A DNA stretch of 64,000 nt from positions 33,026-97,025 of the forward strand of contig JADWOT020001420.1 of the NCBI GenBank assembly GCA_036345935.2. The letters run 5' to 3'. Positions 10,990 to 22,513 of the stretch are shown in pieces; positions within the stretch are counted from its first letter, which is position 1, and the number at the start of each line of letters is the position of its first letter. A program made the translations under genes and the position numbers. The DNA is from Taenia hydatigena. Lineage: Eukaryota > Platyhelminthes > Cestoda > Cyclophyllidea > Taeniidae. A model generated the notes under the pieces. The model did not search any database and had not been told where the DNA came from. It saw only the letters and a list, made by a program, of their open reading frames with translations.

Positions 10990-11260
10990 TTATGGATGGG
11001 TTCGTACCTATCGGCATAACGGATGTCACCTTAAAAGTCACTCAGGGGCTCTTTAATCAAATTGAGGCTCCCGCAAGCAGCGGCGCAGCACCCACATTTA
11101 CAATTCCATCTCCTGCGGCGAATTTGACTCCAACGCTGACAATCCACGAGAAAATCAAGCTCCTGTTAAATGACACTGGAGTGCACGCCTTAGACCAGAC
11201 TAGCATCCCCTGAAATAGCTAGTGGTCAGAGACCTATTGCCTTATCCAACCGGAACCACC
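10990..11260 (+). repeat. Decayed conserved segment shared with 21.1 kb, copy 1
   Basis: The plus-strand frame at 10992-11213 ends with KIKLLLNDTGVHALDQTSIP. The frame at 21070-21345 contains KIFKLVLNDGLKSTLDQTIDP, and the DNA around both aligns (ttaaatga..., ..tga.cagac...). After the copy 1 stop, similarity continues for about 30 bp (gaaat.gctagtggtca / gaaaatgactacttgtta). The shared protein-level pattern (leu-asn-asp ... leu-asp-gln-thr-ile/ser-x-pro) suggests both derive from one coding element, such as a transposable element or a duplicated exon. I do not recognise the family. Confidence 0.5.
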
Positions 11261-13247
11261 AACTGCTTCGCATGAGTGTGACGGCCCCAACTTCTTGTGT
11301 CGGGTCGAACAAATTTAACCATCTTGAAGACACTTGCTGTCCTTTCTAAACACGAAACCCCGCTCGCCTCAATTTTATGTTGCACAATGCATTAAGCGAT
11401 TAACTAAGGTTGTTATGTCAGTGTTTTAATGGATTGTCACTCTATCAACGACGAATTTTATGAAATTAGACCACATTTGTTAAATAGGGTTGAAAATGTC
11501 CCTAATGTCCAACTTTTTCTCTTGTTAACGAAGCTACAGATCCCGAATTCAAAAAAAGTTGTTTTCTTTCGAGGGAATATTTTATAAGCATGTGGGCATT
11601 ACAGAACAGCATTAAAGGCGAATCTCGCCTTTGCCATTGCTTTGAATTTTTGGATGGCTGGTTTACATTCTTCCACCTCCAGATTGGACTTGACGTGCGC
11701 GGATTCGAGTGCGATTCGAGTAAACACCCGTTACGGCATTTCTGACTAGAAATGAGTAGTCTGGTGCCTCATTTGATCCGTCTGCGAAATTGTGATGGGC
11801 TTAATGCATTTCATGTAACCTTCTGCGCAATCACTTTCGCACACGATCAAGCGGTTTTGGTGCCTGTTTCAAGGAGAGGCGAAATTCATTAGCGTCACTG
11901 CGAGAACTCTGCTGAGGCATCCAGAGTCGTTTGTTGAGGGTGAAGATGATGGTGTAAGGCTCATTCTACACCCGCATAATACTAACTTGCCCATAACTCT
12001 GTTGAGTCGGTTTGTAGACTCTTGCATCTAGATGGAATATCCTTACACTAATGCAACGAGTCTTTTCGTTTGGTTGTGAACGCTGGCACCAAACATGAAT
12101 GTCAATTCGCATATGATGTGCATGTTATTGTCCATGAGACACATTAGGCTTGGAATTTTATCTAATAGAAATGCTGCACTGTGTCTGGAGCATCGTTGAG
12201 CACAAAGCTGACTTAATAGAATGGATATGGGTGCGTTTGGGGCATTTTCATTTCTTTGCTGCTGGGTTGTTTTAGAAGATATGTGTAGGAGGAGGGTGGG
12301 CATCGAGAGGCGTACAGATGGAATGTGCAACGCGAGGGAGACAGGAGAATGAACTAGTGAGTTTGTTTGCGATTTGCCACAAAGATGATGCATTTGATGG
12401 TGGCGATGGTTGAGTGTGGAGGCAGACTTCTGACAGGTAGCCATTTTAAGGGCTGAGTGTGTGGTCAAAAGTGTGCGCTCGGAGATATCATTCAACAAAA
12501 GCGTAGAATTTTGCATGCTATCAGCGTTGGATCCGAAGTCGCCGCAGAACATGGAGTTGCTTCCTAGCGTGCCATCGCGTTAGTGATATGATGGGCATTA
12601 GTGCATAAGGCGTAGAAGATTTGCGTTGAAGTACATCGCAAAGAAAGAACTTGAGCACACAGCGACCTCCCTACATATGGGCTCATCAATTCTAAACACT
12701 AATCGGTGACTTAAAAGAGGCCGAAATGCTCTTGAAGTTTACGCGAGATGAATAATATACTAGCAGATTAGTTCCGTCAATGTTCACAATCACAATACGC
12801 GAAGCTTGAATAATCCGAGTGCACATCCAAACGTGGAGTACGATTACGTTACCATTGGCATTCACCAATGCAATTTTATATTGAGAACATGAGAGACAAA
12901 CCTTACAAAGTCAGCAACACCTGGTCGATAGAAACAGGTCCAAAAACTGCCCTCACTTGAACATTATAACTGCTGGGATCTGTGCCGTGTACAGGACAAT
13001 TATTAACTACCAATTTTCAGAGAACAGAGAGAAGGGAGAAAGGGAATTTAAACGCTTCTCTGATAATGCGCAGCCTCTCCCAAGGTCATTACTCCTTGAC
13101 AAAATTTAACGTAGACAGTAGAAACAGAGAACCACACCACCGGTCTTGAGCTTTGATTCAGCTTCTTCGAAAAGAGTCAAGATAATCTAAAGATTTGTCC
13201 CTTTCTCCAATGCCCTGCTAACTTCAAGAGACATAGATTTTGGTCGA
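11261..13247. other. No gene recognised
   Basis: The longest frame is 12043-12552 on the minus strand (169 codons). Its start, MFCGDF followed by N and a LLLND..SER run, faintly recalls the Gly-Asp-Phe and following helix of non-LTR retrotransposon endonucleases, but the rest has no recognisable domain. Otherwise nothing seen. Confidence 0.4.
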
Positions 13248-13520
13248 ATGAGGTATAAGTCGCCCAAGACCACACAACGCAGGCGAGAAATTGGGCCAAC
13301 AATGACCAACCAGACAGAGCTTGACAGGTTCCTTAGCTTAGCAAATTACTACAGACATTTTGCTAAAGGAATTGCTAAGATCACTAGCCCTGCATATCGA
13401 AGTAAAGCACAGAGGCCAGTGATGCCTGCTGCCCAAGAAGTTATCCTGCGACGCGTGGCACCGATCCAATCAGAAGAGGTTAATCGCATATACCCGCATA
13501 CGCATTCCACCTCCTTCTAA
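13248..13520 (+). mobile_element. Ty3/gypsy-type retrotransposon relic: end of reverse transcriptase
   Basis: Residues 24-50 of this frame (13317-13397) read ELDRFLSLANYYRHFAKG followed by IAKITSPAY. In Ty3/gypsy pol this 'FLGLxNYYRRFIxxFAxIAxPL' motif marks the end of reverse transcriptase and the link to RNase H. The upstream residues (P-K-T-T-Q-R) could stand for the usual 'P.P.t' linker. The typical RNase H start (acidic DAS motif) is not found downstream, and upstream catalytic YxDD is not visible. Only about 50 codons of a pol gene of more than 1000 codons are recognisable, so this is a broken, inactive fragment. Clan-level assignment is firm; lineage cannot be told. Confidence 0.7.
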
Positions 13521-13544
13521 CATCCATCCTACTTTCAACGTTAT

Positions 13545-13680
13545 CATTGTTTCTACCATTCAGTTCTTCCTCACTGCCTCAGTCCTGCTTCGATATCCAC
13601 TCACCTTTGTTCCACTTTTCATCAGCCACCTCTACCGCCTCCGTCCCAATCTGTCTGTAACATTTCGACCCACCCCTATG
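13545..13680 (+). repeat. Pyrimidine-rich dispersed repeat S, copy 1
   Basis: The block attcagttcttcctcactgc, then ctgcttcgat, atcagcc..tct.ccgcc and tcccaa, aligns with copies at 14697-14855 (plus) and 16670-16839 (minus). Identity is roughly two thirds by eye. No conserved stop-free frame is shared by all three, although two copies happen to be open in one frame. Confidence 0.5.
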
Positions 13681-14696
13681 TCGTTTGACTCCAAAGTGTC
13701 AACGCAGATAGAAATCGTAGAAATTAGGGGCAAACTGTGCCATATCCCTGCTTCGTTATAGCCTCCTCCTCACTAAACTCATTCACGTGCATCGTCAGTC
13801 AAGTGCTGTCGCAACTAGTGCATTTCACTTATCAAAGTAAACTATGAAGAGCGTCTTCGGGCTTGTCGATTGATAGGAACTTATATTCCTTCCACAAAAT
13901 CCATTCCTACATACCTCACTCGAGTACATGGTTGGAGAAATGGGCAAACGAAGGCATCTAGGAGAATGTGGAAGAAGGAGAGCTGGTAATAAGGAACGCA
14001 GTGCAACAGCATTGCGCTGAAATACCCAATAATGGCCCTTCCCTATCCTCTCCTCTACTTCCTCTCTTCTGTGAACGTCTCATCTTCACCTCTCATCCAA
14101 CTATTCCTTCGTGGCTTTCAGCTTAACAATCATGTTGCTTCCTCTCCACTGGAGAGGTGCAATCACCGCCATTGTCCTCCCTGCTGCAACACACCAATTG
14201 ACCTAGGAATGCGATTAGAAATAAGCAGCAAAAGCACACCTTCACGAGCTCTATGTCAATCGATGGGAGTTAGTCGCCACTGTCTTCACTGCATTCATAC
14301 CTCGCACTGCCCAAACTGCCCGAAAGTCGTCCTTCCAAAAGGAAACAACGGAGATAAAAAGCTGACAGAAAGCAGATAGGACAAGGCAGCACATTTCATT
14401 CAAGGCACATTGGTATTGGTGGTTCGTCTCATCCTCCTTCGCCGCCTTTGCATGCGCCATGGTGCAGAGAAATCGACCAAGGTAAAAAGACACGAAGGCA
14501 AGTGATGTCTGCTCCTGCAAAACCGTCCACAACGGATGCCCCTTAAGTCCAACATCAGACGGCGCTAAGAGACACCACGCGACAATACGTGCCGCTAATC
14601 GATTCACACGTATGGAATTCGAAATGATCCACCGCACAACAGCGTCGAACATGGTTGTCAACGTGTTGTTTTGTCTAATGCTGCTCATCTCTCTTC
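13681..14696. other. No gene recognised
   Basis: Frames at 14032-14379 (plus) and 14251-14688 (minus, 145 codons) lack any motif I can name. The stretch is pyrimidine-rich on the plus strand in places. Confidence 0.45.
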
Positions 14697-14855
14697 GTGG
14701 ATTCGTCCCGTTAATTCAATTGGCAATCAATGCCTCCATTCCGCTTCGTTTTTTCCTCCTATTCGGTCTTCTGTTATTCTTTTACGTTTGTCTTCTCCCT
14801 CGCCATCCCGACATTAGTTCCAACCGCCCGGTCCACCATTCCGGAGAAGTCCAAA
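14697..14855 (+). repeat. Pyrimidine-rich dispersed repeat S, copy 2
   Basis: Translated, this copy gives ..IQLAINASIPLRFFLLFG.. and the minus-strand copy at 16.8 kb gives ..IQLFVCASLPLRFLLAFG.., so the two align residue by residue for about 45 codons. DNA similarity (cctcc.t.ccgcttcg, ttcggtc.tctg, tcgccat) supports common ancestry. Confidence 0.6.
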
Positions 14856-16669
14856 GGCCGAAACAGATACCTACAGTAAATATTAGAGGTACGTTATGCT
14901 ACCTCTCCCTCTCCTCATCCTGTGCCATCTTCTTCTTACCTCGCTTGCACACATCACTTTAATATTATTAAATATGCCATTTCCATGTGCGAAGTTCTCT
15001 TCAATCTGAAATAAGAGAGGAAGTAGAGGAGTCACAAGAAGGGAAATGCGATTAAATACTAGTGAAGTAAGTTGGTGGGTGGGTGATGGAGTGTTGGCGG
15101 AAGGTAAGGCATAAATTTAAGGCAACCAAATAGCCATACAATGAGCAACTATAGGAGATCTTCATCTAAGATAGAAATGTTGACATGGTCGGCTGGAAGG
15201 GCAATTGAGGGGGAGAGGATGAGATGAATATGGCTCTGTACTACATACGCACAGGCACACACACATAGACTTTTCTACCTGTCTTTTTGGGGCAGCGATC
15301 GAGGCGACTCTCTAAAGGGCAGGAAGCGCACGTTCTTACACGTTAATGTAGAGCGCCAGGTAGAGGAATTCTCTGCAGAGAGAAGGAAAGAGTTGGACAG
15401 TGAGATAGTGGGGTGAGAGTTGGACGAGTCTATAAGTTACAAAGTGGGAGGTAGGATTAACGCGCTTACCTTCGCTCTCAGGGGGTAAGTAAAGGAGGAG
15501 TAAAAGTAAGAGGTGGAATAGAGGCGAAGTGGTGTAGAACAATCTAGAGAGATGGAAAGATTTTCTTGTGCCATTAAATTGGGAAATAAAGGCAAGGAAA
15601 TGAAATGCAGGAAGTACCCACTAATCTGTTTTGGTTGTATTGAATGCATTAAGCACAAACAGTGGAGCATAATGTGAGGCGCAGCACTGGGGAGACAAAA
15701 GATGCTCTCACCGAAAGGCGCGTTGCAGTAAGACGTGGAAAAGGGGAAGTAGAGAAGAAGGCTCCTACCCCTCCATTCTGAAGTCACCGTTAGGCCTACT
15801 TATAGTCCGTGTGCCCTGATCCCTGCTGTCTGCAAAAACGAAAGGAAGAAAAGACAGCATTTTACATGGCATGGAGTTGTGTTACTTTGATTAGGGGAGG
15901 TCAAATTAGAGTGCTATTAAGGTTGGCATCAATAGTAACGCATAAGGCGCCTCTGAGGATGTGGTGTGCATGTCAGATGTGGTAGCCCTGTCCATCCTCT
16001 CCTTTCCTATTGTATACAAGCCTGCCATAACTCAGCCGACGTGACTAGTCTAGTCCGTCCCAATCCAGTGCAATCTAGCCAGATCTAGTCAATCTGTGTT
16101 ACAGTGTTTCCGCATGTAAGAGACACGAAAAGTAAGCGCGGCACAGCAAGCGTAGTGCAGGGTAGGAAATTTAAAAGCACCGGTGACTTATCCCTAGAGA
16201 TGATTGAGATAACGGCAATGAGTTTATTTTGTGGGCACCTAGGTCTATGCTTGGCAGAATTAATGCGTCGCACTGCAAAGCAGTGATTGTACATCTGAAG
16301 GAGGCAAGGAAATTATTGAGCTAGGGGCAAACGTTTAAGAATATAAGGACATAGAACAAGCCAGGTTGGGAAAAGGGAAAAGAGGATTGGAAATGGACAC
16401 CATATGATAACTTTGCAAGGTGCTATAGTGCAGCATTCCTCATTTCTTTCTTTCTCCCATCTATTCCTAACCTGGTCCCCTTATTTGCCGATCTAGTCAT
16501 CTGACTGCGTAAAGCATGCGGTGATTGACTCAATAAAAGGAATGCAATCTTTTTCGAACTACACACTAGAAGAGGTTAGTCAGAGCCTTCCTTTTTCGTT
16601 TGACATACCCTGAGTACCAGATTTGATATTATTGAAGTTACGCACGCAATTGAAGAAAGAGGAGAAGAT
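14856..16669. other. No gene recognised
   Basis: Purine-rich on the plus strand around 15340-15760, giving biased pyrimidine-rich minus-strand frames (15336-15787) dominated by Ser, Leu, Pro and Phe. That composition, rather than a gene, explains the open frames. Confidence 0.5.
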
Positions 16670-16839
16670 AGGACAGGGATACAGGAGGAGAGGCAAGTCG
16701 GAAGGTTGGGAGTGATGAGGAGATGGCGAGAGAGTCGACAGAAGTGAAGAATGAACAGATGACCGAATGCAAGGAGAAATCGAAGCGGGAGGGAGGCACA
16801 GACGAATAACTGAATTATAAAGACGAAAGCTGGGAGCAA
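16670..16839 (-). repeat. Pyrimidine-rich dispersed repeat S, copy 3 (inverted)
   Basis: The reverse complement reads tttataattcagttattcgt...cctccctcccgcttcgattt...attcggtcatctgtt..., matching copies 1 and 2. Copies 2 and 3 share an open frame over about 60 codons; whether that reflects coding descent or chance in low-stop pyrimidine-rich DNA cannot be decided by eye. Confidence 0.6.
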
Positions 16840-19200
16840 GATGGAAAGTAGTAGACGATACAGCCCTTAAGGCAGCTTATCACGATTCTGTGCTAACCTC
16901 GATGCTTTCATTATTGGCCAAACCCTAATTCTTATAATAAGATAGGAAAACGACTGCGAGCAATCACTGAATGGAATAAGCTGCTGTGTTTTGATTCTGA
17001 CTAATCCTGGATCTGAATGGACAGAGGCATCGCACCTGTGTATGCTTATATTATTTGAGCTTTCTTTGCCAAAATGGCTCTTCAAATATAGGTCATCCCT
17101 AAGCACAAATTTAAATCATTGTAGATGAAACCAGGAAAACCGATTACAGTTTTGTGCTGTTTCCACCTCACTTTTCGTATTAAAATCATTCTAATTACAT
17201 TGCAACCATTCCTATCTATCAAACGCTTTGCACCGAAACTGCAATTTACAGGCATGAAAGCAAAATAATGCTTGATACCTAGTTTTACCCAACTCTAGAT
17301 AGAATGAAAGAGAATACGGCTCAGTTAGGGTTCGCGTGTTCTTTCCCATTTTAGTCATAACACACTCTTCGTTTAGCTGCATAACCAAATCGTAATTGCT
17401 TTATGGGAGATAAACATAGAGTGCATCGCACTGTGGCTAATTTGCTATTGTTTTACGAGTGTACCGTCTTATGCATGAATCGGTCTTAACCACCAGCTGA
17501 AAGTTATTGCCAATCAGCTATTTTCTATGCAGATGGAATAAGGCAAGCAGCTACTTTATGGATAAATCCTTTTCCCTACTTGCCTCGAAAGCTCCTAATG
17601 TCCTAAACGTAGTCTATGGACATTAGCACTGTATTAACTAGTGAAAAATGATTTTTACTGTGCATTACTGATTAAGATCTTGGAAATAAGTGGTGAAGTC
17701 AAATAATCTAGCGAATGGTTGTTGTTTCTTTATGCACAACGACGTGATTAAAAATTATAAAATACGATTCATTCTGACCTGAGTTGTATTGAAGTGATGG
17801 TAAAGACGGGATTCTGATTTCGAAAAGTTCGTTGAATAGCCATGCTCAGCAAATTATGCTCAAATCAAACGCAACGCATATTTGTGGAATTTAGGGTCTG
17901 CACTGCCATTTTTACTAAATGATCTTGGGTGACTCGGAAATGTTCATGCTATTCTATAGAACGAGTTCCACTTTTGTTAAAATCATGGCGTCCGTGACGA
18001 AGGGTATACTATATTACCAAGGCGAAAAGTGGTTACCGCTGATGACCCTCAAAATGGTGAGGGAATTACTTGACTCAAAGACTTCTTCACTTCACAAAAA
18101 ATACAAAATGCAGTTAATTGTGTCTTAAAAGTTGCACGAGTCACATGCATTTTTACGTTTTAAAATGACTCGTGATGCATTCTATTTATCAAACGGAATC
18201 AAATGATTATGATTCACAAGCACTTTTTAAATAAGAACCTATTACTATTATTATATATGCTGCCGTATTAAACAAATCTGTAAGGTTAATTTTACATTTC
18301 ATTTATCCATGTCTCCAAATAGAATGCGACAACAACGTCTTTCAGCCATTATTTTAAGCGCTACCCCCTTTTAATCCAGCGATGGATCTCCCTATCTTCA
18401 CTGCAGGTATGGCTCACGTTGCTTATCATCAGATCGTGCTATATCGCATCCTAGGCACTCACTTGCACAAAGCTCTCCCCGCGGCATAAAACTAACAAGA
18501 AAACTACATTGCGTGCATAGCTATCGTGTTTTCTAATGGGGCAAATTCTTGTGTTTTCTGTTGATTTCTAGGAATTAAGTCTTGAGGTTTACAAGAAAGG
18601 CGTTGTCAAAAGTTGATTAAGCCCCAACTGACTGTTTGTTTCGAGTTTTTTTTTTCAAATAACTGGCGGGATTATTACAATTGGGTTGGCAGGCCGAATG
18701 CCTAGCGATTTATCTTTTATTGCGATTCGGACAAAAGTGGAGCGTTTTTTGCACTAGCTGAAAAGTACTTACAACATTTGTGGTGGACAAAATTCCATTC
18801 AATTAGATTCTGTTTCCTTAGCGTAATTGAGAATCCCGATCTATGTAATGGTGTGCATCGAATTCGTACAGCCTCTCACCTAATGGATAAGTGAAGAATA
18901 AAGTTGGATGAGCTAGATTTTTAAAGCATCCTCATGAAACCTGACCACAGCATTTTATGTCTAAATAGGCAAACTGGACTGCAACGAATGTGCTGAGCCA
19001 TTCCTTTTAACGCTTTTTTATCATCGGCAAATGATTAGACTACTCGCCTTATTAACTACACAAGGTTTAGTAAAAACTGTTCCAATATTCTGGAGGTGGG
19101 CATAAGTGCGAACATCGAGGAGGTGATACCGAGGTAATACGCATAAGTCCTCTTTCAATAAGGCGCCTTCTTCTCGTACATACGAAATGCATAATTAGAC
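16840..19200. other. No gene recognised; trace of the missing H2A 5' half near 19.1 kb
   Basis: AT-rich, with no open frame over 80 codons and no repeats noticed. Just before the H2A pseudogene, gtgggcata (19096-19104, Val-Gly-Ile) and the codons from 19116 (R-G-G-D-T-E-V) could be shreds of the H2A segment VGRI...R.GNYAERV. The alignment needs gaps and is uncertain. Confidence 0.4.
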
Positions 19201-19437
19201 TTGGCTGCTGTGCCGGAGTACCCGGCTGTCGGAGTGGTAGAGCTGGCAGGTAATGCGGCGTGCAGCAACACGAAGACGTACGTCATACCTCGTCACATGC
19301 AGTTGACCGTTCGCAAAGAAGAGTTATTGAACAAGTTGTTGGGTGGTGCAACAATCGTGCAGGATGGTGTGCTGCCCAAAATTTAGGCAGTACTTCTCAT
19401 GAAGAAGGCTGAGAAGCTGGTGAGCAGTGCAGAGTAG
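19201..19437 (+). pseudogene. Histone H2A pseudogene (C-terminal half)
   Basis: From the TTG at 19201 the frame reads LAAVPEY, then [38 protein letters not shown] and QDGVLPKI. This is the H2A histone fold from the start of helix 2 through the docking domain. An in-frame TAG (19384-19386) stands where animals have the CAG glutamine of NIQAVLLPKK. Beyond it the same frame continues AVLLMKKAEKLVSSAE to a second TAG at 19435-19437. So about 78 codons of a normally 125-130-residue protein remain; the N-terminal tail and helix 1 are gone or shredded, and there is no start ATG. H2A is one of four core histones that wrap nuclear DNA; this copy cannot make it. An H2B pseudogene lies 1 kb downstream on the opposite strand. 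Identification is firm from motif order and length. Confidence 0.9.
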
Positions 19438-20380
19438 GCCGGCCAAGTGCCTCTTCACAGGCAGACTAACTGGCTAAGTTTGCAACTACGAGCGCGGTAA
19501 CGGCTCTCTCGAGCGCCACCATAAGTTAGATAGATGACTACTGGATGTGTCGGTCGATTGGCTGACACTTGGGTGTTGGTCTGCCTTACTGTCTTAGGTG
19601 CAGAAACTGCAGAGATGAGCGGTGGTGCTACGACTAGCAGAATTACCGCGGGAATTCGGATGGAGTGCGGCGCATCTCCTTCTTCTCTTACACGCACTTG
19701 TACGTCACATTGGTGGACTGGCGGTGGAATGGATTGTTATGGTGCAAGAGTTTGGCGCGACAAGTTGGACAACTTTGAGCACAACCGATAGCCATGTCGG
19801 TGGCGGCGGTTGTCTATGATGGTGTGCGTCTACACAAGAGGTGTGTAGATGTGTGCACAAGAGTGGATAAGAGGTGGCGGCATGTAAAAATAAGACGGCT
19901 GGAAGGAAAGAATTTGAGTGGGTGAAGGGACGGAATGAATGAATGGGAGAAGCGTATTGCTAAATGATATCCTAGAGCGGGCTGGTCATATTCTTTACTC
20001 GGTTAATGTCCGCACCCAGCAACCGCTTGTATTCAGCACACCATGCATTAGACGTCAATTACGAGGCATCCAAATCGATGCACCCCTCTCCTTGACGTCC
20101 TTTTGTGAGAGCACTGAGAATTGCTCAATCCAGCATAAAGCCTACCCCTCCCCCTTCTTCCCATTTCACTGTCGACCCAATCATCGTAATCATCCTCACA
20201 AGCCTCACTACTACAACTACTCCCTGTTCTTGCTCTGCCCTGCCCTCCCCTACACCTAGACATAGGCACTGCCAGAACCAAAAGTAGCAACCTGAGAGCA
20301 TGGCGACAATGGATACGAGCCAGAAGTGGTAGTAGGAATGTATATTTCTGCCACACAATTAAGAATGAAGGTGGAGATTG
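19438..20380. other. Interval between the H2A and H2B pseudogenes
   Basis: No further histone is recognisable between the two converging copies. A plus-strand frame at 19939 begins N-G-R-S-VLLNDILERAG, which faintly resembles the frame at 12.5 kb (STLLLNDISERT), also at DNA level (ttg.t.aatgatatc). I saw no histone-type 3' stem-loop. Confidence 0.4.
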
Positions 20381-20756
20381 CATTTACCCTCAACAGGGCC
20401 GTGGGATGCATTCACTTGCTCACTCTGCACTCCACATCTATTTCATTTACTTAGAGCCGAGGCACTTGCATCAGACACACAGCAATCTGAAACCCTCTGC
20501 TCGTGAATTTCGACTCCTTCTTGTAGTGCGCCAACTGTGTCGACTCGGTGGCAATATCCTCGAAGTCGTCGATCACGAGAGAGCCAATGTTCTGCAGCGC
20601 CTTTGACGAGATGCTCGTGTCCGGATGCAACTGGTGCAACACTTTGTAGATGTGGATGCCGTAGGTCCACTTCCTCTTCTTCTTTACCTTATCCATCTTC
20701 GGCACCTTCACCTTAGACGCCTCCCCTGTGGCTATTTCTGACTACTTTGGAGCCAG
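20381..20756 (-). pseudogene. Histone H2B pseudogene (nearly full length)
   Basis: On the minus strand the frame runs from a CTG at 20756-20754, where ATG would be expected, through A-P-K and a TAG as codon 4. It then gives ASKVKVPKMDKVKKKRKW (basic tail), TYGIHIYKVLHQLHPDTS, ISSKALQNIGSLVIDDFEDI and ATESTQLAHYKKESKFTSRG, followed by FQIAVCL. These match H2B helices alpha1 to alpha3 in order. The frame ends early at TAA (20453-20451), where LLLPGELAKH should follow. A possible shred of the C-terminal helix (S-H-x-x-x-E-G) appears at 20413-20381 after about 40 foreign bases. Lost start, an early stop, a lost C-terminus and changed core residues mark a dead gene. Codons are still GC-rich relative to the flanks, so decay is not extreme. 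It converges on the H2A copy upstream. Confidence 0.92.
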
Positions 20757-21069
20757 AGGTTGAATGCTTCCTGATGTCTCCCTGTTTTGCAAAAGAGAAT
20801 GCTATGCTCCTTCTAAATGGGCAACAATAATCGCAGAGGTTTCGTGACCTTTGCTGTTGATGTTACGCTTACGTACCAATTATATAAAAAAATTTGAAAA
20901 TTTCGTGCATATTCACACTCGGAGAAGCCACATTTTAGTTTCGGACACTATTACTTCCTACACGAAATACAAGACAAATGCTGTCGAAACAAGCCAATAC
21001 GCTGTTGTGTGAGATCTCAGCTACGACTTCAATTAAAGTGGTAGAACACCTGCACTTGAAGACCACAGA

Positions 21070-21345
21070 ATGAGAAACAATATCGTGGTCAATGCAGACA
21101 GGGTTCATCCCCTTTTCGAAGCATCTCCGAATCAAACACTAGCTGTCTGCAAAATATTCAAACTTGTGTTAAATGATGGCCTCAAGTCCACACTTGATCA
21201 GACAATCGACCCCGAAAATGACTACTTGTTAAGAATCCACCGGGGCATCTGGTCACCAACTGCATTGCATGCATGCGGCAAGCCCTTACGTCCTGCATTA
21301 GACTGGCCATACGCTCCTCGTCATCAACTCTCAAACAGTAAATAA
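21070..21345 (+). repeat. Decayed conserved segment shared with 11.1 kb, copy 2
   Basis: Partner of 10990-11260. The frame is open for 91 codons and includes KIFKLVLNDGLKSTLDQTID followed by PENDYLLRIHRGIW, which looks more protein-like than most frames here. Its relative at 11.1 kb stops just after the shared motif. Function unknown; I would search this segment against invertebrate repeat and protein libraries. Confidence 0.5.
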
Positions 21346-22513
21346 TAAACATTAACTGCTTCACTTCCATGCAATCACATAGGTGCCCACTAATAAGCCC
21401 AACAAATCTCCTTCTCCTCTTTCTCCTCATAGATCTTGGATATTACAATGCCAGCTACATGCAAACACCAAAGCATCAAGGCCGTGGAGTGGGTGATCCA
21501 CTTTGCCTTCGAAATAGATGGGCACCAACAGCGAGGCAACATTGCAGACTTCTCACATAGGGGCGAAGAAGCACAAACTCTCCACCAGGTTGGACCTAAA
21601 TTCGTATTGCGTCTTTAGAGACAATGGAGAGGTGGGATTGTACGAATTTCATGAAAATTCTCAAATTTGTTGTTGACAGTTTGGATTGCTTTAGCCCACC
21701 AACTAGTTGGAATCTGGAGAACCTGTCCCATCTTACGCCGTCTGCTCGCCCTTCAATTCCGTCGAAGTGTTTGGTCGATCTCCTCTGACCGTTTACTTTG
21801 CGAGAAGAACACTGATCTCTAATATGGCGAGAACTGAAGCCATGGCTGCATTCATCAACATTTACTTTTCCCGTGGCATCAGTAACAAGAGAAATTCGGG
21901 TACACCTTCCTCTTTCTCGTAGTCATAGCAACTGATGGTCATGTGTAAAGTCCATTTATCTATTTCTACCACTTGTCCTTCATATCGGATTTTATTTTCG
22001 ATTCGGCTACTTTTCTTTCACCCATATTGATGACGAATACTACAACTACGCGCTCTCGACGTAACAGGCACTAAACGATGGGCGAAGGGAGAGTAAAGAG
22101 AGGATCGGATGCCTCCATTTCCCTTTGAGTAATGTCCTAGTATACTCTGAGATTTTTGTGCACCTTCTATCCCTCTGTGCAAATATGTGCGTAAGCGCTC
22201 ATCTGTTTCGGCCTTCCGTGCCTCATTACAGATTTTCAGAGTCTTATTGGTAGAGGATGGGGTTGTTGAGCACATATGCGTTCATTGAAGAGGTCGTTGG
22301 TTTTGAATAAGCAATTTACGATTGTTTGATATGGATTTTAGCACTCGATTGAATTTTCTTTGTATGCGTTTACTTCTGGCGACACTTACCTTTGCGAATG
22401 ATTCGAATCCACTCTTTCATCGCAATCTCTTTCAGCAATCTGGTTTTGCTTCGCGATGGATTAATGCTTACGTCTACTTGGCCGTTCTACTGCTGATAGG
22501 TTGGTAAGTAGAT
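21346..22513. other. No gene recognised
   Basis: Frames at 21436-21618 and 21707-21922 (plus) and 22018-22275 (minus) lack recognisable motifs. This is the last sequence before the outermost arm of the palindrome and has no counterpart beyond 42814. Confidence 0.45.

Larger units (their letters stand above)
7821..10990. other. No gene recognised; several short simple repeats
   Basis: Open frames at 8255-8569, 8658-9041 and 10144-10461 (plus) and 9277-9651 (minus) have no recognisable domain. Minor features are a GTC run (9416-9435), an 11-base G run (10231-10241) and a GTCA run (10901-10915). The short string gcgaatctcgcc with flanking similarity occurs near 7872 and near 11609. A gcatgtagacattattgaacagt-like stretch near 9200 resembles one near 11587. 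These hint at one more old dispersed repeat. Confidence 0.5.

Noticed and set aside
22402..22412. gattcgaatcc, matching a tRNA B-box
   Set aside because: No A-box at the proper distance and no cloverleaf can be drawn around it.
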